From contig NZ_CP047357.1 in the NCBI RefSeq assembly GCF_030408835.1, positions 1,240,001 to 1,304,000 of the forward strand: a stretch of 64,000 nucleotides of DNA, read 5' to 3'. Source of the stretch: Corynebacterium freneyi. Lineage in GTDB: Bacteria > Actinomycetota > Actinomycetes > Mycobacteriales > Mycobacteriaceae. A program made the position numbers and the translations under genes. Positions within the stretch are counted from its first letter, which is position 1; the number at the start of each line of letters is the position of its first letter. Shown here piece by piece: positions 1-8,766 of this stretch. Below the pieces are notes generated by a model. The model did not search any database and had not been told where the DNA came from. It was given only the letters and a program-made list of their open reading frames with translations.

Positions 1-2
1 CC

Positions 3-3000
3 GACGGTGCGCTGCCGATCGGCTACTCGGAAGTGTCGGTGACGCGCCGCATGTTCCGCGACGGCGCCAGCGAGTACGAGATCAACGGTTCGCGCTGTCG
101 GCTCATGGACGTCCAGGAGTTGCTCAGCGATTCCGGCATCGGCCGCGAGATGCACGTCATCGTCGGTCAGGGGCGGCTGTCCCAGATCCTGGAGTCGCGG
201 CCGGAAGAGCGTCGCGCGTTCATCGAGGAAGCCGCCGGCGTGCTCAAGCACCGCCGTCGCAAGGAAAAGGCCCAGCGCAAACTGCAGTCGATGCAGAGCA
301 ATCTCGACCGTCTCGAGGATCTGGTGGGGGAGTTGCGTCGTCAGCTCAAGCCCCTGGCCCGGCAGGCGGAGGCCGCCCGCCGCGCGCAGACCGTGCAAGC
401 GGATCTGCGGGAGGCGAAGTTGGCGTTGGCGGCGGCCGATCTCGTCGCATTGCGGGAAGCGCTTGACGACGCCGCCGAGCAGGCCAGAATGGTCGCCGCG
501 AAGGTGGCGGCCGAGGAGCAGGTGGCCGAAGCCGCGGCCGAACGTCGCGACGAGCTCGAGTCGGAGTTGGAAGACCTCGTCCCGCGCGCCGACGCCGCCC
601 GCGACCTGTGGTTCCGTTTGTCCGCGTTGGCGGAGCGGGTGGGCGCGACCCGCCGCATCGCCGCCGACCGTGCCGCCGATGCGGGGCCCGTGCCGTGGAC
701 GGGGCAGGATCCGGAGGAGTTGGAGGCCCGCGCCGAGCGCGCCGCCGCCGAGGAAGAGGAGCTGGCGGAGGCGGAATCCGAGGCCCGCGAACGACTCGAG
801 TCGGTCCGGGACGTGCTGGGCGAGGCCGAGGACGCCTTCCGCGCCGCCGAATCCGAGCACATGGCCCAGGTCCGGGCGTTGGCCGACCGGCGTGAGGGCG
901 TCGTCCGCCTCGTCGCCGCCGAGGAATCGCTGCGTGCACGCATCGAGTCCGCCGAAGCCGAATCCGCGCGTCTGGCCGAGCACGTCGCCGAAGCGGGACA
1001 GCGCCGTGACGACGCCGCCGACGCCCTCGACGACGCCGCCGAAGCGTTGGCCGAAGCCGAAACCGCCGGCCCCGAGCTCGCCCGCGCCCACGAGCGCGCC
1101 GACGCCGAGTCCGCCGCCGCCACCGCGCGGGTGAAGGAATTGCGTGACCGGGAGCGGACGCTGGAAAAGACCGTGTCGGGCCTGTCCGCCCGCATCGAGG
1201 CGCTCGACGCCTCCCGCCGGGCCGCCGCCACCGACGGCGCGGGGTGGTTGCGCGACACCCACGGCCTGCCGCCGTTGTCCGGTGCCCTGCACGTCACGGG
1301 CGGGTGGGATTCCGCCATCGCCGCCGCCCTCGGCCCCGCCGCGGAAGCCCTGGTCGCCGGCGACGAGGGCGCGCCGGATCACTCGGCCGACGACTTGATC
1401 TCCCAGCTCGCCGACGCCGAAGCCGGCCACGCCACCATCGTGGAACCCCGGGCGGGCGAGGGGTGGCGCCTCGACGTCGACGCCCCTCCGGGGTGCACGT
1501 GGGCGCTCGACGTCGTCGACCATCCGGCGGAGCTGGCGGCCGCGTTGTCGGCGCTGCTCGTCGACGTGGTGCTGTGCCCCGACGCCGCCACCGCCCGCCG
1601 CGTGGTCGACGAGGACAACCGGTTGCGCGCCGCCACCGCCGACGGACGTCTCCATGGGCCGGGGTGGGTGTCCGGCGGTGCCGGCGGCGCGCGGTCCAGC
1701 GTGGAGATCGGCGCGGTCATCGCGGCGGCGGAAGAGGAATTGGCCGCCGCCCGCGCCGATCTCGCCGATCTGGCCGGCGTACTGTCCGGTGCGGCCGCCG
1801 AGGAGGAGGACCGCCGCACCGACGCCGCAGCGGCCCGCGCCGCCCTGCGCGAACACGAGCGCGGCCTGAAGGCGCTGAAGGACGCCCGCACCCGCGCCCA
1901 GTCGCAGTTGGCCGGGGTCGACCATGACGCCGAGCGCGCCGCCGCCCGCCGCGAGGAGGCCGAGTCCCGGCTGGTGACCCTGCGCGCCGAACTCGACGAG
2001 GTTTCCGACCGTCTGGCCCGCGTCGACGACGATCCGGCCGAGGGCGAGCCCTCCACGGAGGAACGCGACCACGCCGCCGCGGCGCTCGCCCAGGCCCGCG
2101 CCATGGAAACCGAGGCCCGGCTGGCGCTGCGCACGGCGGAGGAACGCTCGGGTGGAGTGCGGGGCAAGGCCGAACGGCTTCGTCGTCAAGCAATGTCGGA
2201 ACGCCAGGCCCGCGCCCGCCACGAAGCTGCCCAGGTGCGCCGGGAACGCTCCCGCCTGCTGGCCGCGACCGTCGCCGAGTTGTCCGGCGACGTCGCGCAG
2301 CAGGTATCGGTGTCGCTGGAACGCGCCGCCGCCGACCGCGACGAACTCGACGCCGCCCGCAATGCCATCGGCGCCGAGCTGAACAAGGCCCGCGCCGACG
2401 CCTCGGCCGCCGCCAAACGCGTCGCCGAACTCACCGACGGCGCCCACCGCGGCGACATCGCCCGCGCCGAAGCGCAGCTGCGCGTCGACCAGGCGGAGGA
2501 GACCATCGTCGATCAGCTCGGGGTGCCCGTCGCCGACCTGCTCGAATCCCACGCGCCGGGGGAGGACTTCGACCGCGCCGAAGCCGAGGCCCGTCTCAAA
2601 CGCGCCGAGAAGGACCTCCGGGTGCTCGGCCGCGTCAACCCGCTGGCGCTGGAGGAATTCAAGGCGATGGAGGAACGCCACGACTTCCTGGCCACCCAGC
2701 TCGACGACGTCCGCCGCGCCCGCGCGGACCTGCTCGACGTGGTGGAGGAAGTCGACGACACCATCCTGCGCCTGTTCACCGAGGCCTGGCTCGACGTGGA
2801 GCGGGAGTTCCCGAAGGTGTTCGACACGCTGTTCCCCGGCGGCGAGGGGCGGCTGGTCCTCACCGAACCCGACGACATGCTGACCACCGGCATCGAGGTG
2901 GAGGCACGCCCGCCGGGCAAGAAGGTCAAGCGCCTGTCGCTGCTGTCCGGCGGCGAGAAGTCGCTGACGGCGCTGGCGATGCTCGTGGCCATCTTCCGGG

Positions 3001-3233
3001 CCCGGCCGAGCCCGTTTTACGTCCTCGACGAGGTCGAAGCCGCGCTTGACGACGTCAACCTGCGGCGCCTCATCGCCCTGCTGGAGGAATTGCGCGAATC
3101 GTCGCAGCTCATCGTCATCACGCACCAGAAGCCGACGATGGACGTGGCCAACGTGCTCTACGGCGTGACCATGCGCGGCGATGGCGTGACGCGGGTGATT
3201 TCGCAGCGGATGTCGCCGGATTCGCACAGCTAG
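3..3233 (+). CDS. smc: Chromosome segregation protein SMC, 5'-truncated by window edge
   Basis: This is the C-terminal ~1076 residues of SMC, the condensin ATPase that organises and helps segregate the chromosome with ScpA/ScpB. The frame is open from base 3, so the N-terminal Walker A half of the ATPase head lies upstream of the window; the GTG at 33 is internal. The early part carries the conserved VGQG and EEAAGV stretches that precede the first coiled coil. Two long Ala/Glu/Arg-rich coiled-coil arms flank a globular hinge encoded at about 1240-1690. The C-terminal head has the ABC signature LSGGEK (about 2946) and the Walker B segment FYVLDEVEAALDD (about 3017-3057). Very high confidence in family. 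The downstream ABC gene starts 29 bases after the stop and has its own -10 box. Confidence 0.97.
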   Translation, partial: DGALPIGYSEVSVTRRMFRDGASEYEINGSRCRLMDVQELLSDSGIGREMHVIVGQGRLSQILESRPEERRAFIEEAAGVLKHRRRKEKAQRKLQSMQSNLDRLEDLVGELRRQLKPLARQAEAARRAQTVQADLREAKLALAAADLVALREALDDAAEQARMVAAKVAAEEQVAEAAAERRDELESELEDLVPRADAARDLWFRLSALAERVGATRRIAADRAADAGPVPWTGQDPEELEARAERAAAEEEELAEAESEARERLESVRDVLGEAEDAFRAAESEHMAQVRALADRREGVVRLVAAEESLRARIESAEAESARLAEHVAEAGQRRDDAADALDDAAEALAEAETAGPELARAHERADAESAAATARVKELRDRERTLEKTVSGLSARIEALDASRRAAATDGAGWLRDTHGLPPLSGALHVTGGWDSAIAAALGPAAEALVAGDEGAPDHSADDLISQLADAEAGHATIVEPRAGEGWRLDVDAPPGCTWALDVVDHPAELAAALSALLVDVVLCPDAATARRVVDEDNRLRAATADGRLHGPGWVSGGAGGARSSVEIGAVIAAAEEELAAARADLADLAGVLSGAAAEEEDRRTDAAAARAALREHERGLKALKDARTRAQSQLAGVDHDAERAAARREEAESRLVTLRAELDEVSDRLARVDDDPAEGEPSTEERDHAAAALAQARAMETEARLALRTAEERSGGVRGKAERLRRQAMSERQARARHEAAQVRRERSRLLAATVAELSGDVAQQVSVSLERAAADRDELDAARNAIGAELNKARADASAAAKRVAELTDGAHRGDIARAEAQLRVDQAEETIVDQLGVPVADLLESHAPGEDFDRAEAEARLKRAEKDLRVLGRVNPLALEEFKAMEERHDFLATQLDDVRRARADLLDVVEEVDDTILRLFTEAWLDVEREFPKVFDTLFPGGEGRLVLTEPDDMLTTGIEVEARPPGKKVKRLSLLSGGEKSLTALAMLVAIFRARPSPFYVLDEVEAALDDVNLRRLIALLEELRESSQLIVITHQKPTMDVANVLYGVTMRGDGVTRVISQRMSPDSHS

Positions 3234-3250
3234 CGGGAGCCGTCCGGGTA

Positions 3251-3256
3251 TACGGT
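3251..3256 (+). promoter_or_regulatory. -10 box of a probable leaderless promoter for the ABC ATPase gene
   Basis: TACGGT (pattern TANNNT) lies six bases before the ATG at 3263, so transcription should start at or next to the A of the start codon. No Shine-Dalgarno sequence is present. One of about fifteen such arrangements in this window. Confidence 0.5.
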
Positions 3257-3262
3257 TGGGGC

Positions 3263-4180
3263 ATGAGCATCATCGCCCGGAACGTGCGCAGGACATTCGG
3301 CGACCACGTGGCCGTCGACCACGCCGACGTCGACGTTGCGCCGGGCCGGATCACCGGTTTGATCGGCCCCAACGGCAGCGGCAAGACGACGTTGCTGCTG
3401 GTCCTCGCCGGCCTGCTGGCGCCGGATGCGGGCAGCGTGGAGGTCGCCGGCGCCGATCCCTCCGCCGACGGTCCGGGGGCCCGGGCCCGCATCGGGTGGA
3501 TGCCCGATCAGGTGGGCACGTGGGAGACCCTGACGTCGCACGAGATCGTCGCGAGCTTCGGCCGCCTCTACGGTCTGCCGCGCGGCGATGCCGATGCGCG
3601 GGCCACCGAGTTGCTCGCCGAGGTGGGGTTGTCGGAGTTCGCCGGGGAGCGCGTGCGCGTGCTGTCGCGCGGCCAAAAGCAGCGGCTGTCGCTGGCCCGG
3701 GCCCTCGTCCATGATCCGGCGGTGCTGCTTCTCGACGAACCGGCCTCCGGGCTCGACCCCGATTCGCGGGTGGCGCTGCGGCGCATTTTGCGGCGTCGGG
3801 CGGATGCGGGGGCGGCGATCATCGTCAGTTCCCACATCCTGCCGGAGCTGGAGGAGATGGTCGACGACGTCATCATGATGCGCGACGGCCGCACCGTGCT
3901 CGCCGACTCCGACGCCCGGGCGCCCCTGTGGCGGTTGGCCGTCGCCGGGCCGGGCGAGGCGCTGCGCGGCTGGGCCGACACCGAAGACCCTGCGCTCGGC
4001 ATCGTGCTGGGTGGCTCGGCCCCCGGCGACGGGCCGGGAATGGAGTGGGCGGATTTCTCCGCCGAACCGCAGGAAGCGTCGGCGGCGTTGGCCCGCGCGC
4101 TGGCCGTCGGAGTGGTGGTGGCGTCCTTCGGTCGCAGAACGTTGGAATCCCGATACCTGGAATGGGGTGCGCGACGATGA
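3263..4180 (+). CDS. ABC transporter ATP-binding protein
   Basis: ATPase subunit (305 residues) of an ABC-2-type exporter; it powers the permease encoded next to it. Visible motifs are the Walker A GPNGSGKT (residues 35-42), signature LSRGQ (134-138), Walker B VLLLDEP (154-160) and the switch His in SSHI. The last ~90 residues are a divergent accessory domain without a motif I recognise. The stop overlaps the start of the permease gene as ATGA, so the two are translationally coupled. The start is supported by a TANNNT box six bases upstream. The substrate cannot be read from the sequence; CcmA/YhaQ-like export ATPases have many roles. Confidence 0.9.
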   Translation: MSIIARNVRRTFGDHVAVDHADVDVAPGRITGLIGPNGSGKTTLLLVLAGLLAPDAGSVEVAGADPSADGPGARARIGWMPDQVGTWETLTSHEIVASFGRLYGLPRGDADARATELLAEVGLSEFAGERVRVLSRGQKQRLSLARALVHDPAVLLLDEPASGLDPDSRVALRRILRRRADAGAAIIVSSHILPELEEMVDDVIMMRDGRTVLADSDARAPLWRLAVAGPGEALRGWADTEDPALGIVLGGSAPGDGPGMEWADFSAEPQEASAALARALAVGVVVASFGRRTLESRYLEWGARR

Positions 4181-5262
4181 ACGCGATGCGAGAGGTGCTG
4201 TCCCTCGAATTGACGCAGCGGGCCCGGTCGACGAGATGGCGGGTGCTGCTGGTCGCCTGGTTCGTCGTGCTCGTGGGCACGGTGGTGCTGCAGACGCTGT
4301 TCTTCGATTCGGTGGGTCCGGGCGTGATGGGCGACGAATCCACGTGGACCCGGTCGTCGGCGGAGGCCATCGCCACAGGCACGCTGCTGTTCGTGCTGCT
4401 GGTGGGCCTGCTGGTGGCGCCCGCGCAGACGGCGACGTCCATCAACGGAGACCGCCGCGACGGGGTGCTCGCCCTCGTCCAGGCGGCGCCCGTGTCGACC
4501 TGGGCGGTGGCCGTCGGCAAGCTCCTGGCCGCCTGGCTGGCGTCGCTGGCCTTCCTGCTGGTGTCGCTGCCGGTGCTCGTGTGGACGGTGATCCGCGGTG
4601 GCCTGACATGGTGGGCGCTGCTGCTGGGCGTGGCCGTGGTGGCGCTGCTGTTGCTGGCGGTGTCCGGCATGGGGTTGGGCTTGTCGGCGCTGACGCCGCG
4701 GACCGCGTCGTCGACGATGCTGTCCTACCTCATCGTGGCGGTGCTCACGGTCGGCCTGCCCCTGGTGTTCGCGCTGTCGATGCCATTGACCGAGCACCGC
4801 GAAACCCGCCAGGTCGCCTACCTGACCAGGTACGACGACAATCTCGACCTCGACGACCCGGCCAGCTGGTGCCGCGAGGAGGTCACCCCGGTGTCGACGA
4901 TGGACACCCGTTCCATCGCATGGCTGCTCCTGCCCAATCCCGTCGTCGTGCTTTCCGACGCCTTGCCCCATTCCGGAGACGCCCCGGGGGTGACCAACAT
5001 CGTGCGCAACGTCGTGGACCGGTCCTTCCGGGCGCCCGAGAGGCAGCCGGAGACGTGCGCCGAGCTTGCCGAATCGATGCGGGAGTCGGGCGACGACCCG
5101 ATCCTCCAACCGGCGTCGGATCCCGGCAACGGCGCGCCGGGCTGGAAGTGGGGGCCGGGTTTGGCGGTCAACCTGCTGCTCGGCGGGGCCGGCGTCGCCG
5201 TGGCGCACCGGCGGTTGAAGGTGCCCGCGGGCGAGCTGCCCAAGGGAGTGCGCATCGCCTGA
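4177..5262 (+). CDS. ABC-2-type transporter permease
   Basis: Membrane subunit (361 residues) partnering the ATPase immediately upstream. The ATG at 4177 overlaps the upstream stop by four bases. Hydrophobic segments lie at about residues 22-40, 66-84, 105-130, 138-160 and 167-195, followed by a large extracytoplasmic region of about 125 residues with two Cys (in ASWCREE and PETCAEL) that could form a disulfide outside the membrane, and a last membrane segment near residue 325. The SINGDRRDG sequence after the second segment is typical of ABC-2/NosY-like permeases that carry a cytoplasmic coupling helix there. Substrate unknown. Confidence 0.85.
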   Translation: MNAMREVLSLELTQRARSTRWRVLLVAWFVVLVGTVVLQTLFFDSVGPGVMGDESTWTRSSAEAIATGTLLFVLLVGLLVAPAQTATSINGDRRDGVLALVQAAPVSTWAVAVGKLLAAWLASLAFLLVSLPVLVWTVIRGGLTWWALLLGVAVVALLLLAVSGMGLGLSALTPRTASSTMLSYLIVAVLTVGLPLVFALSMPLTEHRETRQVAYLTRYDDNLDLDDPASWCREEVTPVSTMDTRSIAWLLLPNPVVVLSDALPHSGDAPGVTNIVRNVVDRSFRAPERQPETCAELAESMRESGDDPILQPASDPGNGAPGWKWGPGLAVNLLLGGAGVAVAHRRLKVPAGELPKGVRIA

Positions 5263-5289
5263 CGGGCGCGAACCTGCAAGACTGGGGTC

Positions 5290-6837
5290 ATGACGGTTAC
5301 GCAATGGATCATTCTCGCCGCGGTTGTCGTGGTGCTGCTGTTGGTGATTCTGCTTCTGGTGGGCCTGGCCCGCCGGAAGAAGAACACCATCTCGTTCGAG
5401 GAGAAGAAGGCTCCCGAACAGCTGACTCAGCAGGAAAAGTCCGGCAATTACCAGGCCCAGGGTGGTTTCAACTTCGCCCCGGCCACGCCGACGACGAAGC
5501 CGGAGAAGCAGCCGGACCTGCTTCCCGGCCAGGAGCTGGGCACCCCGCCGGCGAAGCCGACGCCGCCGACCCCGCCGGTGCCGCCGCGTCTGGAGGAACC
5601 GGAGCCCGAGGTCATCGAGCCGGCGACCACGCCTGAACCCGAACCCGAGGTCGAGCCCGTCGAGACCGAGGTCATCGAACCGGAGCCGGAACCGGAACCG
5701 GAACTGGAGCCTGAGCCGGAACCCGAACCCGTCGAGACCGAGGTCATCGAACCGGAGCCCGAACCGGAACCCGAGCCCGAGCCCGAACCGGAACCGGAGG
5801 TCGTCCGCGAGCCGGTCGCCGACACCGCCCCCGTGGAGGATCGTCCGGCCGACGTTCCCGACGAGGAGACCGAGGCGGTCGCGCCGGTCGAGCCGGAGCA
5901 GAAGCTCGACGACATCGAGCCGACCGAGGGCCGCATTTCCCGCCTGCGCGGTCGTCTGTCCCGTTCGCAAAACGCCATCGGCCAGTCGGTGCTGGGCATC
6001 CTCGGCGCCGGCGATCTCGACGAGGACGCGTGGGAGGAGATCGAGGACACGCTGATCATGGCGGACCTCGGCACCGCCGCGACGATGAACGTGGTGGACA
6101 AGCTGCGCGAGCGCATCGCCTCCCGCGGCGTCGGTTCCGAGGCCGAGGCCCGCGCCCTGCTGCGCGAGGTGCTCATCGAAGAGTGCGGCCCCGACATGGA
6201 CCGTTCCATTCGCGCCCTGCCGCACGAGGGCAAGCCGGCCGTCGTGCTCGTCGTCGGCGTCAACGGCACGGGCAAGACCACCACCACCGGCAAGCTCGCC
6301 CGCGTGCTCGTCGCGCAGGGCCACGATGTTCTGCTCGGCGCGGCCGACACGTTCCGCGCCGCCGCCGCCGACCAGCTGGAGACCTGGGGCCGCCGCGTCG
6401 GCGCCACCACCGTCCGCGGACCCGAGGGCGCCGACCCGGCGTCCATCGCGTTCGACGCGGTGGCCAAGGGCATCGACGACCAGGCCGACGTCGTCCTCAT
6501 CGACACCGCCGGCCGCCTGCACACCAAGACCGGCCTGATGGATCAGCTGGGCAAGGTCAAGCGCGTCGTGGAGAAGAAGGCCGCCGTCGACGAGGTGCTC
6601 CTGGTCCTCGACGCCACCGTCGGCCAGAACGGCCTGATGCAGGCCCGCACGTTCCGCGACGTCGTCGACATCACCGGCGTGGTGCTGACCAAGCTCGACG
6701 GCACCGCCAAGGGCGGCATCGTCTTCCAGGTCCAGCGCGAACTCGGCGTGCCGGTCAAGCTCGTCGGTCTCGGCGAGGGCGCCGACCACCTGGCGCCCTT
6801 CGAACCGGAGGGCTTCGTCGACGCGCTGCTGGGGTAA
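5290..6837 (+). CDS. ftsY: Signal recognition particle receptor FtsY
   Basis: GTPase receptor (515 residues) that docks SRP-ribosome complexes at the membrane for co-translational insertion; its partner Ffh is encoded at 8767-10383. An N-terminal membrane anchor (residues about 5-27) is followed by a long acidic linker of Glu-Pro repeats (about 100-180) in which a [13 protein letters not shown] unit occurs twice, then the NG domain. GTPase motifs are G1 GVNGTGKT (about residue 323), DTAGR (about 405) and TKLDG (about 467). Length is greater than the Escherichia coli NG core because of the linker. It is preceded by only 27 bases after the permease gene and followed by a hairpin, so it probably ends a transcription unit. 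Confidence 0.97.
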   Translation: MTVTQWIILAAVVVVLLLVILLLVGLARRKKNTISFEEKKAPEQLTQQEKSGNYQAQGGFNFAPATPTTKPEKQPDLLPGQELGTPPAKPTPPTPPVPPRLEEPEPEVIEPATTPEPEPEVEPVETEVIEPEPEPEPELEPEPEPEPVETEVIEPEPEPEPEPEPEPEPEVVREPVADTAPVEDRPADVPDEETEAVAPVEPEQKLDDIEPTEGRISRLRGRLSRSQNAIGQSVLGILGAGDLDEDAWEEIEDTLIMADLGTAATMNVVDKLRERIASRGVGSEAEARALLREVLIEECGPDMDRSIRALPHEGKPAVVLVVGVNGTGKTTTTGKLARVLVAQGHDVLLGAADTFRAAAADQLETWGRRVGATTVRGPEGADPASIAFDAVAKGIDDQADVVLIDTAGRLHTKTGLMDQLGKVKRVVEKKAAVDEVLLVLDATVGQNGLMQARTFRDVVDITGVVLTKLDGTAKGGIVFQVQRELGVPVKLVGLGEGADHLAPFEPEGFVDALLG

Positions 6838-6852
6838 CATCCGCGAAACATG

Positions 6853-6894
6853 AACCCGCCGATCGGTGACGGAAACGTAACCGGTCGGCGGGTT
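6853..6894 (+). terminator. Hairpin after ftsY
   Basis: AACCCGCCGATCGGT (6853-6867) pairs with ACCGGTCGGCGGGTT (6880-6894) with one mismatch, giving a 15-base stem and a 12-base loop. There is no U-run, as is common for actinobacterial terminators. It separates ftsY from amtB. Confidence 0.65.
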
Positions 6895-6960
6895 CCGTCG
6901 TAACACGGCCGTTGGATCATCATCTCGTTCCCGACACCGATAAGGATCAAAGGAGACGTG

Positions 6961-8301
6961 ATGACACCGGATACGGTTGCGCTCAACTCCGGAAACGCGG
7001 CATGGATGCTCGTTTCCGCTTCGCTCGTGCTGCTGATGACGCCGGCCCTGGCCATGTTCTACGGAGGCATGACCGGCCGTCGCGCAGTGCTCAACATGAT
7101 GATGATGTCCTTCGGGGCGCTCGGCGTGGTCGGCGTCGTCTACGTGCTGTGGGGCTGGTCGATGTCCTACGGACCGACGTCGTGGGCCGGCATCGTGGCC
7201 GACCCGTTCGAGCAGTTCGGCTTGGCCGGGCAGATCGCCGATGACGCCGGCCGATACATCGAAGGCGCCAACGGGTACGCCAACGTCATCGACATCGGCT
7301 TCCAGCTGACGTTCGCCGTCATCTCCACCGCGCTGATCTCCGGCGCGCTGGCGGGGCGCGTGAAGTTCGGCACGTGGCTGGTGTTCAGCGGCCTGTGGGC
7401 GACGTTCGCCTACTTCCCGATGGCCCACATGGTGTGGGGCGGCGGTTTGCTCGGAGAATCCGCGTCCTCGCTGTCGGCGATGCTCTTCGGCACCGTCACC
7501 GAAGGCGGTGAGACCGTCGCGGCCGTCGCGCCGATCGACTTCGCCGGCGGCACCGTCGTCCACATCAACGCCGGCATGGCCGCCCTGGTGCTCGCCCTGG
7601 TCGTCGGCCGCGGCCACGGATTCGGCCGTGAGGCGCACCGGCCGCACAACCTCCCGCTGGTCATGAGCGGCGCGGCCCTGCTGTGGTTCGGCTGGTTCGG
7701 TTTCAACGGCGGCTCCGCCTTCGCCGCCGACGGTTTCGCCGGCCTGGCGTGGCTCAACACCACCGCGGCCACCGCCGCGGCGATGCTCGGCTGGCTCGTC
7801 GTCGAACGCGTCCGCTACGGCCACTTCACCTCGCTCGGCGCGGCGTCGGGCGTCGTCGCCGGTCTGGTCGCCATCACCCCGGCCGCCGGTGCGCTGACGC
7901 CGGTGACCTCCCTGATCCTCGGTGCCGTGGGCGGTGCGCTGGCGTGCCTGGGCGTGTCGCTGAAGTACCGCTTCGGTTTCGACGACTCGCTCGACGTCGT
8001 CGGCGTCCACCTGGTCGCCGGCCTGTGGGGCACCGTCGGCGTCGGCCTGCTGGCCTCCGGCGAGGGACTGCTCACCGGCGGCGGCGTTTACGGCCTGAAG
8101 CTCTTCGCCATCCAGGTGATCGTCGCGGTGGTCGCGATGGCCTTCAGCGGCATCGTCACCGTCGTCATCGCCCTCGGCCTGAAGGTGACGATGGGCTGGC
8201 GCATCGACGAGGACGACGAACGCGGCGGCGTCGACGACGCCGAGCACCGCGAAACCGCCTACGACGGTTCCACCGCCATCCCCGTCACCCTGACCCGCTG
8301 A
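6961..8301 (+). CDS. amtB: Ammonium transporter AmtB
   Basis: Integral membrane ammonium channel (446 residues, about 11 transmembrane helices) of the Amt/MEP/Rh family. The N-terminal FYGGMTGRRAVLNMMMMS stretch, the pore twin histidines in AHMVWGGG and GVHLVAGLWGT, and the FGWFGFNGG region are family hallmarks. I chose the ATG at 6961 over the GTG three bases earlier because the ribosome site AAAGGAG (6949-6955) is then five bases away. glnK follows 52 bases later, the usual pairing in which the PII protein plugs the channel when nitrogen is plentiful. I saw no recognisable AmtR operator in the 120 bases upstream. Confidence 0.96.
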   Translation: MTPDTVALNSGNAAWMLVSASLVLLMTPALAMFYGGMTGRRAVLNMMMMSFGALGVVGVVYVLWGWSMSYGPTSWAGIVADPFEQFGLAGQIADDAGRYIEGANGYANVIDIGFQLTFAVISTALISGALAGRVKFGTWLVFSGLWATFAYFPMAHMVWGGGLLGESASSLSAMLFGTVTEGGETVAAVAPIDFAGGTVVHINAGMAALVLALVVGRGHGFGREAHRPHNLPLVMSGAALLWFGWFGFNGGSAFAADGFAGLAWLNTTAATAAAMLGWLVVERVRYGHFTSLGAASGVVAGLVAITPAAGALTPVTSLILGAVGGALACLGVSLKYRFGFDDSLDVVGVHLVAGLWGTVGVGLLASGEGLLTGGGVYGLKLFAIQVIVAVVAMAFSGIVTVVIALGLKVTMGWRIDEDDERGGVDDAEHRETAYDGSTAIPVTLTR

Positions 8302-8353
8302 TCCACCGACCCTCCGACCCGCGGAGAAACGCGGGGGAAAGGAAATCACCGAC

Positions 8354-8695
8354 ATGAGGCTCATCACGGCGATCATCAAGCCCACCACACTCGAGGACGT
8401 CCGGGCGGCGCTGGAGGAACTGGGCGTCTCCGGCCTCACGGTCGCGGAGGTCCGCGGCTTCGGGCGCCAAAAGGGCCAGGTCGAGGTCTACCGCGGAACG
8501 GAGTACCTGGTCGACTTCGTCGAAAAGCTCCGCCTGGACGTGGTCGTGCCCGATGACCTGGCCGAGGCCGCCCTCGACGCGGTCGCCGAGGCGGCCCGCA
8601 CGGGCTCCATCGGCGACGGCAAGGCCTGGGCCACCGAGGTCACCGGCGCGGTGCGGGTGCGCACCGGCGAACGCGGCGAGGCCGCCCTGCGGTGA
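8354..8695 (+). CDS. glnK: PII nitrogen regulatory protein GlnK
   Basis: Trimeric PII signal protein (113 residues, normal length 112). The T-loop YRGTEYLVDF is intact with the modifiable Tyr at residue 51, and the C-terminal TGSIGDGKAW and VRVRTGE motifs bind nucleotide. It should block AmtB and, in corynebacteria, adenylylated GlnK relieves the AmtR repressor. The ribosome site AAGGAAA lies about ten bases before the ATG. In corynebacteria the modifying enzyme gene glnD commonly follows; here only 71 bases separate glnK from ffh, so glnD is absent from this locus even though Tyr51 is kept. Confidence 0.95.
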   Translation: MRLITAIIKPTTLEDVRAALEELGVSGLTVAEVRGFGRQKGQVEVYRGTEYLVDFVEKLRLDVVVPDDLAEAALDAVAEAARTGSIGDGKAWATEVTGAVRVRTGERGEAALR

Positions 8696-8711
8696 TCGGC
8701 CAGTCGGCGGG

Positions 8712-8755
8712 TATGGTGGGAAAGCCATGTCCATGACACCGACACCATCAGGGAG
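8712..8755 (+). promoter_or_regulatory. Probable promoter and ribosome site of ffh
   Basis: TATGGT (8712-8717) fits a -10 box, giving a leader of roughly 40 bases. GGGAG (8751-8755) lies 11 bases before the GTG at 8767. This supports ffh being transcribed separately from amtB-glnK. Confidence 0.4.
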
Positions 8756-8766
8756 ATCGACCACCC

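Noticed and set aside
6840..6960. AmtR operator before amtB
   Set aside because: No match to the CTAT-N6-ATAG type consensus; the region is dominated by the ftsY hairpin.
3568..8439. A 1623-codon open frame on the minus strand opposite the ABC, ftsY and amtB genes
   Set aside because: It mirrors real genes codon for codon; such antisense frames stay open in very GC-rich DNA. It shows no domain and is full of low-complexity Arg/His/Gly sequence.
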